Positions 25,510 to 33,259 of a stretch of 64,000 nt of DNA are shown here, piece by piece. The position numbers and the translations under genes were made by a program. The notes under the pieces were generated by a model that worked only from the letters and a program-made list of their open reading frames with translations, had not been told where the DNA came from and did not search any database. This stretch comes from Longimicrobiales bacterium. GTDB taxonomy: Bacteria; Gemmatimonadota; Gemmatimonadetes; Longimicrobiales; Gaopeijiaceae. The stretch covers positions 62,001 through 126,000 of the forward strand of contig OY282361.1 of NCBI GenBank assembly GCA_958295645.1, given 5' to 3'. Numbering within the stretch: the first letter of the stretch is position 1; each line of letters starts with the position of its first letter.

Positions 25510-26762
25510 CCGAGAATCCCCGACGCGACGATGCTACCGACGTCAATTGCGCCGCTCCAGTCCTTCAAGTACCTGTGATCGGATCCCCATACGATGTCGG
25601 TTGCCCCGTCGTTGCCGCGAGCGAAGCAAAGCAAGTCCTTCGGCTTCAGGAAGGCCATCAGGCTCGTGGACTGCGTGGCGATCAAGACTTGCGAGTCGTA
25701 CAAGCTAGTCAAAGCGTCGTATATCGTCTGCATCGACCCGGCGTGGACGTGCTGCTCCGGCCGCTCGATCAGATAGGTCCCGGAAGAATGGGGAAGATAT
25801 GCCGGCAATGTGTACGCGGCCAAGCGGAGCGATCCCGTGGAGATCAGCCAAGCAGGCACCTTGGCGCCTCCGCGATACTCGAACACCAAGTAAGAATGGC
25901 CATCTTCGGGCCGCACGAACGTCGAAATGTCGACCAAGTCGGGCAAGTCCGTCTGCAGCTGATCAATCCACCATCGAAATCGCTCCGGCGACTCCTCCCG
26001 AAACCGAGCTACGATGCGCGGCAAGTTCGATCCGTCGGGAAGGATGCCGTCCCTGCCGACGGGCGGACTCGGATGCGACAGCGCCTTGTCGCTGAACGAA
26101 ATGCTGTGAATCTCGGAGACCAAATAGTCGCGAAGCCACGTTGCAGCCGGGAAGCTGTTCTCGTCCGCCGGCAGGTACCCCAGCGCCGACTTGCCGGGCG
26201 CCAGCTTGATCGCGTGCTTCGTCCCGGTTTCGCCGGCATCGTGCTCGCGTGTGAAGCTGGCGATCCCGTCGGCCCCTCTCTCGACCACGACGCACTGGGC
26301 TGTGTCGGCGGGCTCTGCCACCAGTGCCGCTCCTGGTGCCGTCGTTGCCGGCACCGAAGGCCGATCGGTCGGTTGCAACGCGTAGTTCGCCGACTTGCCG
26401 AGCACCAGCGACTCGGCGGCGATCCCGTAGTCGCCGGTCTCATCGCCAACCCTAACCGCCACGTAATACCGAACCGTATTGAGTCCGTCCGACCTCTCGC
26501 CGATGCCCAACGGCACCGTGGCCTCCACGGCAAGGTCGATGCGATCCCCGCGACGATGATGGAGCAAGTCTCGGGGATTCGGCGACCGCACTGCCACCGC
26601 CTTCTCCAGGCCGTCGGAGACGAAATCGGCCAAGAAGCCGATGACGTCCATGAACGTGCTCTTCCCCGAAGCGTTCTTCCCGACGAGAACCTGAAACGGC
26701 TTGAGATTGACCCCAATGTTCTGGAGGCTGCGGAAGTTGCGAGCTTCGACGGCGGTGATCAT
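25506..26762 (-). CDS. AAA (AAA_21/RloA-like, RecF/SMC-type) ATPase in the type I RM cassette
   Basis: A 418-residue ABC-type ATPase starting MITAVEARNFRSLQNIGVNL, the typical SMC/RecF-like lead strand. Walker A is GKNASGKST (28-36). The signature region is STGSLRLAAY (308-317), Walker B is TYLIERPEQHVH (329-340), and the switch region is IATQSTS (361-367). At Walker B the usual second acidic (catalytic) residue is Arg334, and the switch His is Gln364. The insertion between residues ~130 and 300 is where such proteins carry their regulatory coiled-coil or lid. Overlaps of 4 bases with hsdS (26759-26762) and with the TOPRIM-like gene (25506-25509) show one operon. Likely role: phage-sensing or gating partner of the TOPRIM-like protein. 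Confidence 0.85.
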   Translation of the reverse strand: MITAVEARNFRSLQNIGVNLKPFQVLVGKNASGKSTFMDVIGFLADFVSDGLEKAVAVRSPNPRDLLHHRRGDRIDLAVEATVPLGIGERSDGLNTVRYYVAVRVGDETGDYGIAAESLVLGKSANYALQPTDRPSVPATTAPGAALVAEPADTAQCVVVERGADGIASFTREHDAGETGTKHAIKLAPGKSALGYLPADENSFPAATWLRDYLVSEIHSISFSDKALSHPSPPVGRDGILPDGSNLPRIVARFREESPERFRWWIDQLQTDLPDLVDISTFVRPEDGHSYLVFEYRGGAKVPAWLISTGSLRLAAYTLPAYLPHSSGTYLIERPEQHVHAGSMQTIYDALTSLYDSQVLIATQSTSLMAFLKPKDLLCFARGNDGATDIVWGSDHRYLKDWSGAIDVGSIVASGILG

Positions 26763-28072
26763 TCTGCTGGGCCCTCATGGTTGCCTCGCACGTCGATCTG
26801 ACCCGTCACGGCTGCCGTGATGAGGGCCTGCCGTTTCTCGCGAAGACGTTTGATGAGGAGTCCGGTCTTCTCGATCAGAGCGTCGATCTTGGCGGTCTCG
26901 CGGTTGAGGTATCGTGCGATGGCGCGTTGCTCATCGGGGGGCGGATACAGGCAGTCGCGGTCGTAGGCGCTCGTGCGACTCAGGCCAGGAATAGCTGAAG
27001 CCTTCGATTCCGTGTCCAACTGTATTGCCACCAACACATAATAAAGCCACTGCATATCTGCATCGGTATGACGCTGGTCAACGAAGAACGTCGTATCGAT
27101 CGCAAATGTCGGTGTGGCCGAATACGCAACTTTGCCAAACGATCCCTTTCTGCCGATTATCAGACATGGTCCATCGGTATTCGCTACCGCATGAGTCCCA
27201 ATCCGGCCATTGGAGCCAAACACGGGAACACCACCTCTACGACGGTCGCGAGAGGATAGAGAATCGCCATAAGAGAATCGACAGACATGTCGTAACCGCT
27301 TAAATTCCCAATGCTCCGGCACGTCCCCCAGCCACTGCACGCCACTTGGCTTGAGTCCCGGACAAGGTTCAAGGCCCGCTCTTCGTGCTTCGTTCGGTGG
27401 CAACCCGCGAGCCACCGTCCGGCTGATGAGCGCGGCACGCTTCTCCTTTAGACGTTCAATCAGGGTCTCGCTCCTGTCGATCAACGCGTCGATCTTGGCG
27501 GTGTGGCGGTCAAGGAAATCGACAATGCAACTCTGTTCATCAAGCGGTGGAACGACGATTTCGAGGTTCTTATACTTAGCGGCACTAAAATTTTGTATCG
27601 TTGCTTGCACAAAACGAGAACGCACCGATGCCCAATAGGCATTAGATTCGGTCCAGTACGCGACGAATGAGGGTACGACTTTATCAAGTGCTGGTGAGAA
27701 TCTAACCAAGTATCCCGCAAAACAAGCACGATTTGAATCGGAATCGCCGCTGTGTACGACGAAGTATGACTTACCATACGTGGCACCGACGGCGGCAAAC
27801 AATATGTCACCTGTATCAACGAGTGCTTTGGCGGCAATTCCAGGAGGTAGCGACGCAATGGTCTCGTTTCTTAATCTCCGCGGGCCTGCGATATCTGTTA
27901 CGCGAATGTATCTGGGCCATGCAGGTTGGGTTTCCAAGGCTGGCTCTCCGAGGCCATTCCGGATAGGTCGTCGAGAAAGATGCTTGAGCCGACACTGTGA
28001 CCAGTGGTACGGTATGTCTTCCAGCCACGCTACAGTGCTGGACTTGTGCTTCGGATAGGGTGTCAGCTTCAC
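26759..28072 (-). CDS. hsdS: Type I RM specificity (S) subunit
   Basis: A 437-residue HsdS with the standard two-fold repeat: target-recognition domain 1 (about residues 15-170), conserved helix KIDALIDRSETLIERLKEKR, target-recognition domain 2 (about 235-390), conserved helix KIDALIEKTGLLIKRLREKR. Each TRD opens with W-L-x-D-x-P-x-H-W (VAWLEDIPYHW; VQWLGDVPEHW) and closes with PPxDEQ. It determines the bipartite DNA sequence recognised. The TRD-coding DNA (about 27500-27960 and 26990-27310) is visibly richer in A+T than the helix-coding DNA, a sign that TRDs were acquired separately. The GTG start at 28072 forms a GTGA overlap with the hsdM stop. Confidence 0.95.
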   Translation of the reverse strand: MKLTPYPKHKSSTVAWLEDIPYHWSQCRLKHLSRRPIRNGLGEPALETQPAWPRYIRVTDIAGPRRLRNETIASLPPGIAAKALVDTGDILFAAVGATYGKSYFVVHSGDSDSNRACFAGYLVRFSPALDKVVPSFVAYWTESNAYWASVRSRFVQATIQNFSAAKYKNLEIVVPPLDEQSCIVDFLDRHTAKIDALIDRSETLIERLKEKRAALISRTVARGLPPNEARRAGLEPCPGLKPSGVQWLGDVPEHWEFKRLRHVCRFSYGDSLSSRDRRRGGVPVFGSNGRIGTHAVANTDGPCLIIGRKGSFGKVAYSATPTFAIDTTFFVDQRHTDADMQWLYYVLVAIQLDTESKASAIPGLSRTSAYDRDCLYPPPDEQRAIARYLNRETAKIDALIEKTGLLIKRLREKRQALITAAVTGQIDVRGNHEGPAE

Positions 28073-30144
28073 GACGCCACGTCCGCCAACAAGCTCACGA
28101 TATCATGCTGAAGCGTCTTGATGTCAGCGTCGATCTCCTCCAGGGCACGAGGTGGATCGTATCGGTAGAAGTGACGATTCAGCGGAATCTCGTATCCGAT
28201 CTTCGTCTTGCTGTGATCGATCCAGGCATCGGCGGCGTGCGGCTTGACCTCCCGCTGGAAGTACTCGTTGACGTCCTCGGACAACGGCACGATCTCGAAG
28301 TCACGCAGACCCCGATCGGCCATAGGCTTCCCCTTACCGTCCAGGCATATCTCCGCATCTGCGTCTCGCTGGCCAAGTCCTCCCAGCAGGGCTTTTCGTT
28401 CTTGTGGCTTGAGATGCGACTCGCCGCTGTCTTGCACTACTGCCTGCCAGTCGGCCAAGAACTTGGCCCGGTCTTTGTAGAGCGTCTCGCCGTGGCGGTC
28501 TGCGAACGCCGACACCAGTTCGCAGACATCGTCCTGGCGAGGCTCGGGCAACTTCTCGAAGCTGGGCATTTGGCCGAGGCGCTTGATGCGATCAGGGCTG
28601 GCTTGGAAGTTCATCCGAAGCGGACGCTCGACGACGATCCGTCGGAACCCGAAGTCGTGCTTCTTGAACACGCGGCTGACGACGCGTTTCCGCTCGACCG
28701 TTGCCTCGGTCACGGGATCTTCTTCGTCGAAGGTCTGGGTCTCGTTGTCCCGGAAGTTGCCGAGAATGCGGGTGATCTGTCCAATCTGGTCGGGCTCGCC
28801 CTCGTGGTCGGCCGGGTCTCCGAGCTTGTTTCGCTTGTTGCCCAGGCTCCTGCGCATCTTCACGAACTGTCGGCGGGCGTCGATCAGCTGGATTTTGCCT
28901 CTTCGTCGACGTTCCTTGCGATTGGTGAGCACCCAGATGTAGGTCGAGATGCCCGTGTTGTAAAACAGCTGGTCGGGGAGGGCGACGACGGCCTCCAGCC
29001 AGTCGTTCTCGATGATCCACCTTCGGATGTTGCTCTCGCCGCTTCCCGCGCCACCTGCGAAGAGGGGAGACCCGTTGAACACGATGGCAATGCGGCTGCC
29101 CCCGTCTTCGGGCGGCCGCATCTTGGACAGCATGTGCTGCAGGAAGAGAAGGGAGCCGTCTCGGATGCGCGGGAGTCCGGCCCCGAAGCGGCCCTCGTAG
29201 CCCCGTGACCGAGCCTCGTCTTTGACATGGTCGCTCTGCTGTTGCCAGTGCACCCCAAAAGGCGGATTGGCCAGCATATAGTCGAATGTCCACTTGTCGC
29301 CTTGCTCGTTGTACTCGAATCTGTCGTTTTTGAACGTGTCTCCCAACGCGATGTTGTCGGCGTCTCCTCCCTTGATGAGAATGTCGGACCTGGCCACGGC
29401 CCATGCGTCGTCGTTGAGTTCCTGGCCGTACAATAGCGGCTTAGCGGTCGCGTTGAGTTCGCGGATGTACTTCTCGGCCACTGCGAGCATTCCGCTGGTG
29501 CCGCAAGCCGGATCGTAGATCGTTTTGACAATGTGACTCTTTCGGAGGTCTTCCTGATCCGACAGCAAGAGGCTGACCATGAGGCGAATCACCTCTCTGG
29601 GCGTGTAGTGTTCGCCTGCTTCTTCGTTGGACTTCTCTGCTCCGATCCGAATCAACTCCTCGAAAACATACCCCATTTGGATGTTGTCCACACGTCCGGG
29701 AGACAAGTCGGTGTTGGCGAACTTCTGGACCACCTCGTAAAGCCGATTCTTCTCGTCCATCGTCTTGATTTCCTGCTTGAATTTGAAGCGTTCCATGATC
29801 TCTCGCACGTTGGGCGAGAAGCCGTGGATGTATGCGGTCAAGTTGTGGGCGAGGTGGCTCGAGTCGTCCAGAAGTCTGTCCATGTCGAACTTGGACGTGT
29901 TGTAGAAGCTGTATCCGCTGATCTTGGTCAACAGGCTGTCGACCACGGCGACGGGTTTGTCGCTGATCTTGGCATATTTTGCCAGCACCTTGTCTTTCGT
30001 GGGAGTCAGGAGGCAATCGAACCGGCGCAGAACCGTCATTGGAAGGATGACCTTGCGGTATTGATTCCGCTTGTACGGTCCACGCAGGAGATTGCAGATG
30101 CTCCAGATGAAGTTGACGAGTTCGTTGTGCGTATTGGCGTTCAC
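28069..30144 (-). CDS. hsdM: Type I RM DNA methyltransferase (M) subunit
   Basis: A 691-residue HsdM; with HsdS it methylates adenine-N6 in the recognition site. The N-terminal HsdM helical domain (LVNFIWSICNLLRGPYKRNQ) is followed by GEHYTPREVIRLMV, AdoMet motif DPACGTSGM (211-219), and catalytic NPPFG (293-297). The length exceeds the typical ~500; the extra ~170 C-terminal residues are charged and include a PLNRHFYRYDPPR segment, as in the longer M subunits of the family. First gene of the cassette; its promoter must lie in the 145-bp gap 30145-30289. Codon use is slightly less GC-rich than in housekeeping neighbours. Confidence 0.96.
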   Translation of the reverse strand: MNANTHNELVNFIWSICNLLRGPYKRNQYRKVILPMTVLRRFDCLLTPTKDKVLAKYAKISDKPVAVVDSLLTKISGYSFYNTSKFDMDRLLDDSSHLAHNLTAYIHGFSPNVREIMERFKFKQEIKTMDEKNRLYEVVQKFANTDLSPGRVDNIQMGYVFEELIRIGAEKSNEEAGEHYTPREVIRLMVSLLLSDQEDLRKSHIVKTIYDPACGTSGMLAVAEKYIRELNATAKPLLYGQELNDDAWAVARSDILIKGGDADNIALGDTFKNDRFEYNEQGDKWTFDYMLANPPFGVHWQQQSDHVKDEARSRGYEGRFGAGLPRIRDGSLLFLQHMLSKMRPPEDGGSRIAIVFNGSPLFAGGAGSGESNIRRWIIENDWLEAVVALPDQLFYNTGISTYIWVLTNRKERRRRGKIQLIDARRQFVKMRRSLGNKRNKLGDPADHEGEPDQIGQITRILGNFRDNETQTFDEEDPVTEATVERKRVVSRVFKKHDFGFRRIVVERPLRMNFQASPDRIKRLGQMPSFEKLPEPRQDDVCELVSAFADRHGETLYKDRAKFLADWQAVVQDSGESHLKPQERKALLGGLGQRDADAEICLDGKGKPMADRGLRDFEIVPLSEDVNEYFQREVKPHAADAWIDHSKTKIGYEIPLNRHFYRYDPPRALEEIDADIKTLQHDIVSLLADVAS

Positions 30145-30289
30145 GAAGAGGTTCCGGGGAGCGTAGGCGATGCCAGTCGCGGTGGCCGTCGGTTGGGTTG
30201 CGAGCAGTGGCGGGGGGCCGAGAATCTACGTTCGCATCTGCCCCTCCCGCCACAGGAGTCGCACGGCCGCGTGCCTGTCCCGCCGTTCG

Positions 30290-31456
30290 TCATCGCGCCG
30301 CCTCCAGCTTGACCCCCGGCATCCGGCTCAGCGGCAGGGCGGTGATGCCGTCCGCCAGAGGATGCTCGCGCTCTCCGGGATACAGGACCCAAAGGTGCGT
30401 CAAGCCCAGGTCGCTAGTGGCGACGTGCATCGAGCGGGTTGTCCGTGGCGCGTCGGTGCACTTGAACTCGAATCCCCAGCGGCGGCCGCGGCGCAGGAGG
30501 AGCAGGTCCAGTTCGGCGCCTCGTTGCGTGGCGTAGAAGTAGGCTTCGTGTTGGCCGTGGGCGGCCAGCGTCTGCTCGAGGGCGAATCCCTCCCAGCTGG
30601 CGGCGTAGCGGGGGTGGGCCACCAAGTCCCGTCTCGTTTCCAGTCCCAGGAGGAAATGAAGAATGCCGCTGTCGCGCAGGTAGACCTTGGGGGACTTGAC
30701 CAGGCGCTTGCCCAGGTTCTCGAACCAGGGCGGCAACACACGAACCATGAACGTGCCTGCCAGGAGGTCGCGGTAGTGGTTCACGGTCTTTGCGGTGGCG
30801 TCCAACGAGCGTCCCAGCTCGGCGGCGTTCCACGTCTGTCCGTGACAATGGGCCAGCATCCTCCAAAAGCGGCCCAGCGCTTCGGGCGACACGCGCGAGC
30901 CCAAGCCCGGGACGTCGCGCTCCAGGAACGTGCGGGCGAAGGATCGCATCCAACACGTCCAGGCTCCCTCCGAGCGCGCCAAGTAGGCCCGGGGGAAGCC
31001 GCCTCGCATCCATAGCCGGTCCAGATTCTCGAAGCCGGCTTCCGGCAACGAGAGTCCGCCGACGTCCACGAACTGGACGCGTCCCGCCAGTGTCTCGGAG
31101 GCGTCTTGGATCAGATCCCAGGACACGCTGCCCAACAGGAGAAACACGGCCTTGCGCGCGGGTTCGTCGCAAACGGGCCGCAGAATCTCCAGCAACTCCG
31201 GCATCCGCTGGATCTCGTCCACGACCACGAGTCCGCTGCTTTGGCGGAGAATTCTCTCCGGTGTCGCCGACAACGCGTGGCGGTCGGCAGCCGCTTCCAA
31301 GTCGAAGACGGTGGACGAGCCCCGCCAAGCAGCCGCCACCTCGCGAGCCAGAGTGGTTTTGCCCGTCTGGCGTGCGCCCAGCAGGGCCACGGCGGGGGCC
31401 TCGGCCAGTCCTTGGGCGACAGCGGCGAGCAGTTTGAGACGTGGAATATATAGCAT
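30290..31456 (-). CDS. AAA ATPase with DUF4143 domain
   Basis: A 388-residue protein of the common prokaryotic AAA_14/DUF4143 type. It begins MLYIPRLKLL; Walker A is LLGARQTGKTTL; Walker B is VVVDEIQRMPEL; sensor-like LLLGSVS follows. The C-terminal DUF4143 half includes NHYRDLLAGTFMVRVLPPW and a PD-(D/E)xK-like segment GAELDLLLLRRGRRWGFEFK. ATG 31456 was chosen because MxYIPR is the usual start; a GTG 6 codons upstream is possible. The start lies in an A/T-rich patch (31440-31495) without a clear ribosome site, so it may be leaderless. These ATPases are often mobile and found near defence genes; no specific function is established. Confidence 0.88.
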   Translation of the reverse strand: MLYIPRLKLLAAVAQGLAEAPAVALLGARQTGKTTLAREVAAAWRGSSTVFDLEAAADRHALSATPERILRQSSGLVVVDEIQRMPELLEILRPVCDEPARKAVFLLLGSVSWDLIQDASETLAGRVQFVDVGGLSLPEAGFENLDRLWMRGGFPRAYLARSEGAWTCWMRSFARTFLERDVPGLGSRVSPEALGRFWRMLAHCHGQTWNAAELGRSLDATAKTVNHYRDLLAGTFMVRVLPPWFENLGKRLVKSPKVYLRDSGILHFLLGLETRRDLVAHPRYAASWEGFALEQTLAAHGQHEAYFYATQRGAELDLLLLRRGRRWGFEFKCTDAPRTTRSMHVATSDLGLTHLWVLYPGEREHPLADGITALPLSRMPGVKLEAAR

Positions 31457-31495
31457 ATCATGATGTAAGCTCACGATATACTACGATAACATCGA

Positions 31496-32194
31496 CTACG
31501 GCCGGAACACTAGCCCCCCCAAGCGCTCCAGAGCAGCCCGCGCCTGCGGGTTCCCTGAGGCCGCTGCCCGGCGGTACCAGGCCTTGGCAGTCTCCAGGTT
31601 CGACGGCACGCCGCTTCCGGTCTCGAACGCCTCGCCGAGGCGAAGCTGGGTGATTGCGTCGCCTCGCTCGGCTGGCGGCGTCCACCACCGGACGGCTTGG
31701 GCCATGTCGAGGGAGACGCCTCTGCCTTCGGCGTAGGCGTTGCCCAGGTTGTGGGCGCCCAAGACGTGGCCGCGCTCCGCGGCTCGCCGGTGCCACGTTG
31801 CGGCTTGAACCGGGTCCACCGGCTTCCCTAGGCCCTCGTCGTAGGCGGTGCCCATGAGGAACACGGCCTCCAACACGCCCGCCTCGGCGGCTCGCTCGAC
31901 TTCGCCGATCGCCGACTCAGCCAAGCGCTTCGCGCGGGCCGGGTCGTGCTCGAACCCCATGCGGCCGCGAGAGTGCACCCTTGCCAGCCACATGGTCGCG
32001 ATGGGACTGCCGCCGCCCGCCGCCTGAACCAGCAACTCGCGGGCGCGATCGTCGTCCACTCTTCCGGCGACGCCCGTGTACCAGTCCACCGCCTCCAGAA
32101 GTTCGGCGCTGGGTTCGGCGGGGGGTGGCGTCGCGCAGGCCATCGGCAAGGCGGCGCTTGCGGCGAAGAGGGCCAGCCGGAGCTGTCTGCTCAC
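31496..32194 (-). CDS. Sel1-like (TPR-type) repeat lipoprotein
   Basis: A 232-residue protein starting with GTG 32194 and the signal QLRLALFAASAALPMACATP, whose cysteine fits a lipobox. Three to four Sel1 repeats follow: EAVFLMGTAYDEGLGKPVDP, AHNLGNAYAEGRGVSLDM, QLRLGEAFETGSGVPSN, each ending AxxWxxxAAxxG. Sel1 repeats are protein-interaction scaffolds; no partner is indicated. The start was chosen at the signal peptide because the frame above is arginine-rich translation of the neighbour's DNA. The gene is 44 bp downstream of the cyclase-like gene on the same strand. Confidence 0.85.
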   Translation of the reverse strand: MSRQLRLALFAASAALPMACATPPPAEPSAELLEAVDWYTGVAGRVDDDRARELLVQAAGGGSPIATMWLARVHSRGRMGFEHDPARAKRLAESAIGEVERAAEAGVLEAVFLMGTAYDEGLGKPVDPVQAATWHRRAAERGHVLGAHNLGNAYAEGRGVSLDMAQAVRWWTPPAERGDAITQLRLGEAFETGSGVPSNLETAKAWYRRAAASGNPQARAALERLGGLVFRP

Positions 32195-32238
32195 GACCCT
32201 TCGTGGACCTCCGCGAGCGCGATCAATGGTGTCGACCG

Positions 32239-33252
32239 TCAGCCCCCCGGAACGTACCCCACGATCCTCAACGGCCCGCCGCTGCCGCCTTCGATCTTCA
32301 TGGGGAGGGCGACCACGGCGGCGCCCGTCGCGGGAAGTTGGTCCAGGTTGGCGACGTTCTCGAAGCCGGCGACGTTCTGCGCGTACAGGACGACGTGGGA
32401 CTCGAAGTTGGCGGACTGGCCGTAGTCGATGCTGGGCGTGTCGATGCCCACCGCGGCCACGTTGCGGTTGTCGACGAGCCACTGGGCGGCGGCTGGGGCG
32501 ATGCCGGGGAAGTGCAGTTCAGGCACGGCGGCGGGGCCGGTCAGCGCGGTGCCAAGGTAGGCGGCTCGGTCGTCCCACCGCTCCGACCAACCGGTTCGCA
32601 GCAGCAGAATCGAGCCGTCGGCGATTCGGCCGTGCTGGGCTTCCCACGCCTCCAAGTCTTCCACCGACACCTGGTAGTCCGGCGTTGCCTTGCCGGAGAC
32701 GTCCACCACCGCCGCAGGCGCGATCAGGCTCGACAATGGCAGTTGATCCGCCGTCCGCCGACCCTCGGCGAAGTGGCTGGGAGCGTCCAAGTGCGTCCCG
32801 CCGTGCTCGGCCGAGGCGAAGGCGTAGGAAGAGTAGAACCACCCCGCCTCGGTGCGCCCGTAGGCCAGCTCGGTGTGCTGAAACCCCACGGTGTCGGTGG
32901 GCCAGTAAATGGTGGACGGCCCGAAGGAGTGCGACAGGTCCACCCAGTGCCCGCCGCTTCCGTCGAACGCGGCCAAGGGACTCGCTGCGCCGGTACTTCC
33001 TGCGCCCCCGGTTCCGCCGCTGGCCCCACCAGCCCCGCCTGCGCTGCCTGCGGCTCCACCGCCCCCAGCCCCGCCCCCCGCTCCGTCCTCCATCCGGCAA
33101 CCCGCGACGGACGCCACGAGGAGCACCGCGGCGATCCAGCCCGTCGTCCGGCCGCCAAGCTCACCACCGCAGCGCGCACGAGCGCCGCGCCGTGCGCTGC
33201 CCCGCCGACCCCGACCCGAACGCCAGCCCGTCGTCCGCCCGTCCCCTCTCAT
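32239..33252 (-). CDS. Cyclase / kynurenine-formamidase-like lipoprotein
   Basis: A 337-residue member of the metal-dependent cyclase (PF04199-type) family that contains kynurenine formamidase. The metal and catalytic motif AEHGGTHLDAPSHF is intact, with WVDLSHSFGPSTIYWP at the domain start and AVGIDTPSIDYG near the end. A lipoprotein signal (WIAAVLLVASVAGC) is preceded by an unusually long arginine/glycine-rich head. Between signal and domain lies a ~40-residue Gly/Ala/Ser linker (GAGGGAGGGGAAGSAGG...). The substrate is likely an amide or lactone in the periplasm and is not determinable. Seven bp separate it from the PQQ dehydrogenase upstream, so they share an operon. Confidence 0.88.
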   Translation of the reverse strand: MRGDGRTTGWRSGRGRRGSARRGARARCGGELGGRTTGWIAAVLLVASVAGCRMEDGAGGGAGGGGAAGSAGGAGGASGGTGGAGSTGAASPLAAFDGSGGHWVDLSHSFGPSTIYWPTDTVGFQHTELAYGRTEAGWFYSSYAFASAEHGGTHLDAPSHFAEGRRTADQLPLSSLIAPAAVVDVSGKATPDYQVSVEDLEAWEAQHGRIADGSILLLRTGWSERWDDRAAYLGTALTGPAAVPELHFPGIAPAAAQWLVDNRNVAAVGIDTPSIDYGQSANFESHVVLYAQNVAGFENVANLDQLPATGAAVVALPMKIEGGSGGPLRIVGYVPGG

Positions 33253-33259
33253 CGCCCGC

